Assembly: GCA_023419175.1 (NCBI GenBank)
Contig: JAEZYG010000045.1
Span: 1-46,732 of the forward strand
Direction of reading: 5' to 3'
Length of the DNA: 46,732 nt
From: Actinomycetes bacterium
Lineage (GTDB): Bacteria > Actinomycetota > Actinomycetes > Propionibacteriales > Propionibacteriaceae
Shown: one piece after another, positions 41,928-46,732 of the stretch
Numbering within the stretch: position 1 is the first letter of the stretch
Layout of the letters: each line of letters starts with the position of its first letter
Notes under the pieces: generated by a model
Told to the model about the DNA's origin: nothing
Seen by the model: the letters and a program-made list of their open reading frames with translations, nothing else
Databases searched by the model: none
Translations under genes and position numbers: made by a program

Positions 41928-44879
41928 ATGGGCTCAACCGAACATATGAACTATCATGAAGCCGTGAAGAATCGTCTGGTGGTTAAAGGTGCGCGCGAAC
42001 ATAATCTTAAAAATGTTGATCTTGACTTACCCAGGGATTCGCTGATCGTCTTCACTGGTCTATCGGGATCAGGTAAATCCTCTTTGGCTTTCGATACCAT
42101 CTTCGCGGAAGGGCAGAGACGCTATGTGGAATCCCTATCCGCCTATGCGCGTCAATTCCTCGGACAGATGGATAAACCAGCTGTTGACTTCATTGAAGGT
42201 CTCTCGCCTGCGGTGGCGATCGATCAAAAATCCACCAGTCGCAATCCCCGTTCCACTGTGGGCACAGTCACAGAAATCTATGATTATCTGCGCCTGCTCT
42301 TCGCTCGTATCGGAAAACCGCACTGCTTGATATGTCATGAACCGATCGATAAACAAAGTCCTCAGCAAATTGTCGATCAGATCATGTCTTTTGAAACGGG
42401 GACTCGATTTTCCATTCTCGCTCCTATCGTCCGTGGACGAAAAGGCGAATATGTTGAGTTGTTGAGGAATCTATCAACTCAAGGATATGCGCGGGTGCTC
42501 ATCGATGGAGAGCAATACCGTCTGCCCGATATTCCCGTTCTGGACAAGCAGAAAAAGCACGATATCGATGTGGTGGTAGATCGGATCGCTGTCAAGGATT
42601 CAGCTCAGGGACGGATCACCGATTCCATTGAGACCGCTTTGAATTTGGCTAAAGGAATTGTCGTGCTCGACTTTGTCGATCGCGATAGTGACGATCCGGC
42701 GCGACGGCGCAGTTTCAGCGAAGAATTGGCATGTCCTAATGGACATGACGTCGCCATCGACGAGTTGGAGCCCAGACAGTTTTCATTCAATTCGCCGTGG
42801 GGAGCTTGTCCAGAATGTAGCGGTTTGGGAACGAATCTCGAAGTGGATCCCGAATTAGTAATCCCCGATCAGACGAAATCCCTCGCCGAAGGGGCTGTTG
42901 CTCCCTGGTCGAGCGCAACAGCCTCCCGTCATTACGCCAAAGTATTCGCCTCGTTGGCTGAGCAGATGGATTTCGATATCAATGCCTCATGGGAATCTCT
43001 ACCGAAGAAAATTCAGCAGTTCATTCTCAACGGTTATGACGATCCTGTAGTGGTCAGTTATCGCAATCGCTTCGGGCGGGTACGTACATTCACTCAGCGT
43101 TATGAAGGTGTTCTTCCCAATGTGAAGCGTCGTTTTGATGAGGCTGAGACCGATTCTGCTCGCGAACGCTGGGGAGCGTATCTGCGTGAGATTCCATGTT
43201 CTCAATGTCGTGGGGCTCGTCTGAAAGACGCCAGTCTTGCAGTGACGATTGCGGGTAAGAACATCGCTGAAGTGACCGCCTTGTCCACGGCAGCCGCCTA
43301 TGAGTGGATTCACTCTCTTGAACTGGATACCCGCGATTCCACGATCGCTGAACAAGTCGTTAAAGAAATCGATCAGCGGTTGCGCTTCTTACTCGATGTG
43401 GGTTTGGACTATCTGACCCTTTCACGCAGTGCAGGTACGTTGTCCGGTGGAGAAGCTCAACGCATTCGTCTCGCTACCCAGATCGGGTCAGGTCTGACAG
43501 GTGTCCTCTATGTGTTGGATGAACCGTCTATCGGTTTGCATCAGCGGGATAATCGTCGTCTGATCGAAACATTGGAAAAGTTGCGCGATCTGGGCAATAC
43601 CTTGATCGTGGTCGAACACGATGAGGATACGATCCGGGCTGCCGATTGGATTGTAGACGTCGGCCCTAAAGCTGGTGAACACGGTGGACATATCGTCGTT
43701 TCGGGCACGATGAAAGCCTTGATGTCCTCTAGAGATTCTCTCACCGCCGCCTATATCTCTGGACGTAAATCCATCCCTCTACCTGAGAAACGACGTGAGG
43801 GCAATGGGGGGAAAATCATCGTCAAAGGCGCGTATGAGAACAACCTGAAGCATGTCGATGTCGCCTTTCCTCTCGGGACATTGACGGCGGTAACCGGCGT
43901 GTCGGGTTCGGGGAAATCCTCCCTGGTCAACGGGGTTCTCTATCGGGCGTTGGCCAAGCATCTCTATAAGATCAAAGAGGTTCCAGGTAGACATCGTACG
44001 ATTCAAGGAGCCGACCTTATCAATAAGATCGTCCATGTCGATCAATCTCCGATCGGTCGTTCTCCGCGATCCAATCCTGCCACCTATACCGGGGTATTCG
44101 ACAAGATCCGTACCCTTTTCAGTCAGACTCCTGAAGCGAAAGCCCGCGGTTATATGCCGGGACGTTTCAGTTTCAATGTCAAAGGCGGGCGCTGTGAAAA
44201 CTGTCAGGGAGATGGCACGATCAAAATTGAGATGAATTTCTTGCCAGACGTCTATGTTCCCTGTGAAGTCTGTCACGGTGCTCGATATAACCGAGAGACT
44301 TTGGAAGTGCTCTATAAGGGCAAGACCATCGCTGATGTGCTCGATATGCCTATCGAGCAGGCGGCGGAATTCTTCGCTCCGATCTCATCGATTGCTCGCC
44401 ATCTCAATACCTTGGTAGAGGTCGGATTGGGCTATGTCCGCTTGGGACAGCCGGCAACCACCTTATCCGGTGGAGAGGCTCAAAGAGTGAAACTTGCCAG
44501 CGAGCTTCAGCGTCGTTCGACGGGGAAGACCATGTATGTGCTGGATGAGCCAACAACCGGTCTGCATTTTGACGATATCCGCAAATTGCTCCTCGTATTG
44601 AACCGTCTGGTCGATGCAGGGAATACAGTGGTGGTCATCGAACACAATCTAGATGTCATCAAGACAGCCGATTGGATTATCGATATGGGGCCTGAAGGAG
44701 GCGACGGCGGAGGAACTGTGGTTGCCAGTGGAACTCCAGAACAGGTGGCTCGCGTTGAGCACAGTCACACCGGATATTTCCTAGCGGAGATCATGAAATC
44801 TGGGAAAGCAGCCGTCCCAGGGAAAGATAAAAAAGCTCGCCTAATATCTGCTCGCCGTAAAAAAGCCGATAAGAGCTGA
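41928..44879 (+). CDS. uvrA: Excinuclease ABC subunit A
   Basis: A 983-residue DNA damage sensor of nucleotide excision repair with two ABC ATPase modules. Walker A motifs are GLSGSGKSSL and GVSGSGKSSLVN; signature motifs are TLSGGEAQRI and TLSGGEAQRVKL. The second zinc finger is intact (CENCQGDG then CEVCHGARY); the first is of the actinobacterial form CPNGHD then CPECSG. ATG at 41946 (MNYHEAV) is an alternative start closer to the family. No ribosome binding site is clear and I found no SOS box in the upstream gap. Confidence 0.96.
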   Translation: MGSTEHMNYHEAVKNRLVVKGAREHNLKNVDLDLPRDSLIVFTGLSGSGKSSLAFDTIFAEGQRRYVESLSAYARQFLGQMDKPAVDFIEGLSPAVAIDQKSTSRNPRSTVGTVTEIYDYLRLLFARIGKPHCLICHEPIDKQSPQQIVDQIMSFETGTRFSILAPIVRGRKGEYVELLRNLSTQGYARVLIDGEQYRLPDIPVLDKQKKHDIDVVVDRIAVKDSAQGRITDSIETALNLAKGIVVLDFVDRDSDDPARRRSFSEELACPNGHDVAIDELEPRQFSFNSPWGACPECSGLGTNLEVDPELVIPDQTKSLAEGAVAPWSSATASRHYAKVFASLAEQMDFDINASWESLPKKIQQFILNGYDDPVVVSYRNRFGRVRTFTQRYEGVLPNVKRRFDEAETDSARERWGAYLREIPCSQCRGARLKDASLAVTIAGKNIAEVTALSTAAAYEWIHSLELDTRDSTIAEQVVKEIDQRLRFLLDVGLDYLTLSRSAGTLSGGEAQRIRLATQIGSGLTGVLYVLDEPSIGLHQRDNRRLIETLEKLRDLGNTLIVVEHDEDTIRAADWIVDVGPKAGEHGGHIVVSGTMKALMSSRDSLTAAYISGRKSIPLPEKRREGNGGKIIVKGAYENNLKHVDVAFPLGTLTAVTGVSGSGKSSLVNGVLYRALAKHLYKIKEVPGRHRTIQGADLINKIVHVDQSPIGRSPRSNPATYTGVFDKIRTLFSQTPEAKARGYMPGRFSFNVKGGRCENCQGDGTIKIEMNFLPDVYVPCEVCHGARYNRETLEVLYKGKTIADVLDMPIEQAAEFFAPISSIARHLNTLVEVGLGYVRLGQPATTLSGGEAQRVKLASELQRRSTGKTMYVLDEPTTGLHFDDIRKLLLVLNRLVDAGNTVVVIEHNLDVIKTADWIIDMGPEGGDGGGTVVASGTPEQVARVEHSHTGYFLAEIMKSGKAAVPGKDKKARLISARRKKADKS

Positions 44880-44881
44880 CG

Positions 44882-46732
44882 ATGCCCGATCCATCGACAT
44901 ATCGTCCAGCGCTCGGGACTATCCCGACAGACCCAGGTGTCTACCGTTTCTTCGATGAGAAGGATCAGGTGATCTATGTCGGGAAAGCGAAAAATCTGCG
45001 CAATCGTCTCAATTCCTATTTCGCAGATCCCCAGCGTCTACATTTCCGCACGAAGATGATGGTGCATACAGCCTGTCGTGTGGAGTGGACGGTGGTTGCC
45101 ACAGAGGCGGAATCTCTCCAACTGGAATACACCTGGATTAAACAGTATTCCCCACGTTTCAACGTCCGCTTCAAAGACGATAAATCCTATCCGTGGCTAT
45201 GCGTAACGTGGAGTGATCGTTATCCGAGGGTATTTATCGGACGAGGTGTAAAGAAACGCGGCTGGCGATATTACGGACCATTCGGACAGGCGTGGGCAGT
45301 GCGCAAGACCTTAGATGTCGTACTGAAAATTTTTCCTATCCGTTCTTGTACAAATGCAGTTTTTCGCAATGCTGAGCTAACCCAAAGACCATGTCTAAAA
45401 GGACATATCAAATTGTGCTCGGCTCCATGCGTGGGTTGGATCGGTGAAGATGAATATCGGGAATTAGTGCGCAATTTTTCCTATTTTTGGGCTGGACGTA
45501 CAAGCGGACTGGAAAGAAAACTACGCGCTCAGATGAAGAGAGCTGCCGATGAGCAAGAATATGAAAAAGCGGCGGTCATCAGGGATTCTTTAAGCGCGTT
45601 ACAGCAGGTCAGCGAGAGGAGCGCCATCGTCTTATCAGATGGAACCGATACCGATGTTATCGCTCACATGGCTGATGAATTACACCTTGCAATTCAGGTT
45701 TTTCATATCAGACATGGACGTGTTTTGGGAGAACGCGGGTCGGTTGCTGAACGTGACGATGATAGATCGATCGCTGAGATGATCGAGCACTTCTGTTGGT
45801 CTTTGTACAGCGAGGATGATCGCGACGATATCTCAATCCCTCCCCAAATTCTTGTCGATGAATTGCCCTCGAGTAGCGAAGCTTTAACCCAATTGCTGTG
45901 CGAGAAAGCCGGTCATAGGGTCGATATTCACATTCCTCAACGTGGAGATAAAGTCCAGATCCTTCAGACGGTAAAGCGCAATGCCGAACAGATGCTCACT
46001 CAGCATAAATTGAAACGTTCGGCAGATTTATCGGCAAGATCGCAAGCTCTCGAAGATCTCCAAGATTATCTTCAGATGTCTCAACCTCCTTTGAGGATTG
46101 AAGGGTTCGACATCTCTCATCTGCTCGGTAATCAAGTCGTCGGTTCGATGGTCGTCTTTGAAGATGGAATGCCGAGGACAAGCGAATACCGCCGTTTCAT
46201 CATCTCCTCCTTTGAAGGGTCAAACGATATCGCCGCTATGGACGAAATCCTTTCGCGTCGCTGTCGCCGCCTACTCGATGATGATGCTCTGGCCCATAGT
46301 GCAAACTGCGATGATCATGTCGATCCATCCACGGGGAAAGCACGACGTTTCTCCTACCGTCCGTCCCTTTTTGTCGTGGACGGAGGCCTGCCTCAGGTCA
46401 ACGCTGCCGCTAAGGTATTGAAACGCTTCCATGTCGATGACGAGATCATGCTGATCGGTCTTGCTAAGCGATAGGAAGAGATTTGGATTCCAGGACAGGA
46501 CTATCCGCTGATCTTGCCTCGGCATAGCGAGAGTCTTTATCTGTTGCAACGGGTCAGGGATGAATCCCATCGCTTCGCGATCGCTTTCCATCGATCGAAA
46601 CGCTCCAAGGCGATGATCGAATCGGTCTTAGATACCATTCCAGGACTGGGTCAGATGAGAAGAAAGACCTTGATGAAGCATTTTTCCTCTATGAAGAAAT
46701 TGCGTCAGGCAACGGTGGATGAGATCGCTGCC
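44882..46732 (+). CDS. uvrC: Excinuclease ABC subunit C, interrupted by in-frame TAG, 3' end outside window
   Basis: The incising nuclease of nucleotide excision repair. GIY-YIG domain: GVYRFFDEKDQVIYVGKAKN. UVR domain: ADEQEYEKAAVIRDSL. RNase H-like domain: EGFDISHLLG and VVDGGLPQ. A TAG at 46472-46474 (codon 531) stands at the position after GLAKR where relatives usually have leucine; the frame then goes on, unbroken and conserved, for 86 codons to the window edge (EEIWIPG, RVRDESHRFAIAFH, IPGLGQMRRKTL). Stopping at TAG would remove the conserved RNase H histidine (DESHRF) and the helix-hairpin-helix domain, which would abolish 5' incision. Starts two bases after uvrA. Confidence 0.92.
46472..46474 (+). 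other. In-frame TAG in uvrC
   Basis: TAG follows GCT AAG CGA and is followed by GAA GAG ATT TGG in the same conserved frame. A TTG (Leu) to TAG change needs one base. See the uvrC entry. Confidence 0.9.

Noticed and set aside
41831..41945. A possible SOS box before uvrA (GAACATATG)
   Set aside because: Only one half of the actinobacterial LexA site is present; the GTTC half is missing.
1..46732. Search for transposases, integrases, CRISPR repeats and defence genes
   Set aside because: None found; every gene is a recognisable housekeeping or conserved accessory gene in actinobacterial order.

Overview
The window is chromosomal DNA from an actinobacterium of roughly balanced base composition. 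Evidence: the gene order (dcw cluster, sepF-yggT-divIVA, pyk, ANTAR regulator, polA, rpsA, coaE, uvrB, uvrA, uvrC) is the classical actinobacterial one. DivIVA is of the Wag31 type, FtsZ ends in the actinobacterial PDFL-type tail, PolA has a degenerate 3'-5' exonuclease, S1 has four domains, and a mycothiol-type DinB-like protein is present. The genus cannot be fixed from sequence alone; a Propionibacteriaceae-like lineage is only a guess. I see 39 protein genes (37 complete, hemH and uvrC cut by the window ends), one tRNA, and no mobile element, CRISPR array or prophage. No gene-free stretch exceeds 300 bases.

Layout. 1-3369: hemH (-), yaaA (+), uraA (-). 3461-7774: a minus-strand operon moxR / DUF58 / membrane transglutaminase, divergent from mraZ across a ladder of MraZ boxes. 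7887-22003: one tightly packed operon mraZ, rsmH, ftsL, ftsI, murE, murF, mraY, murD, ftsW, murG, murC, ftsQ, which makes peptidoglycan precursors and the septal synthase; many junctions overlap by 1-14 bases. A structured RNA sits between mraZ and rsmH. 22165-25465: ftsZ, sepF, yggT, divIVA, the cytoskeletal part of division and polar growth; pgeF and yggS, usual between ftsZ and sepF, are absent. 25570-27442: dksA-like, lspA, rluD. 27495-28994: pyk. Then tRNA-Leu(CAA), an ANTAR response regulator, a hot-dog thioesterase (-), polA, a sortase (-), rpsA, a nucleoside phosphorylase-family gene, coaE, uvrB, a manganese-riboswitch-controlled terC, a metallo-beta-lactamase fold hydrolase (-), a mycothiol/DinB-like protein (-), uvrA and uvrC.

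Main points of interest. (1) rpsA and uvrC each carry one in-frame TAG in otherwise intact, well conserved reading frames, while ftsQ, sepF and rluD end at TAG in the expected place. This is either a pair of base errors or nonsense mutations, or real amber read-through. (2) The rpsA leader, from a near-consensus promoter, can fold as a three-way junction in which one strand has three competing partners, one of them the Shine-Dalgarno segment; I do not recognise it as a known RNA family. (3) A yybP-ykoY (Mn2+) riboswitch precedes terC, and a probable mraW-type RNA precedes rsmH. (4) Five genes show a TANNNT box exactly six bases before the start codon, suggesting leaderless transcripts. (5) Ferrochelatase is of the Gram-negative type rather than the usual actinobacterial type. 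Most of the window is otherwise ordinary housekeeping DNA.
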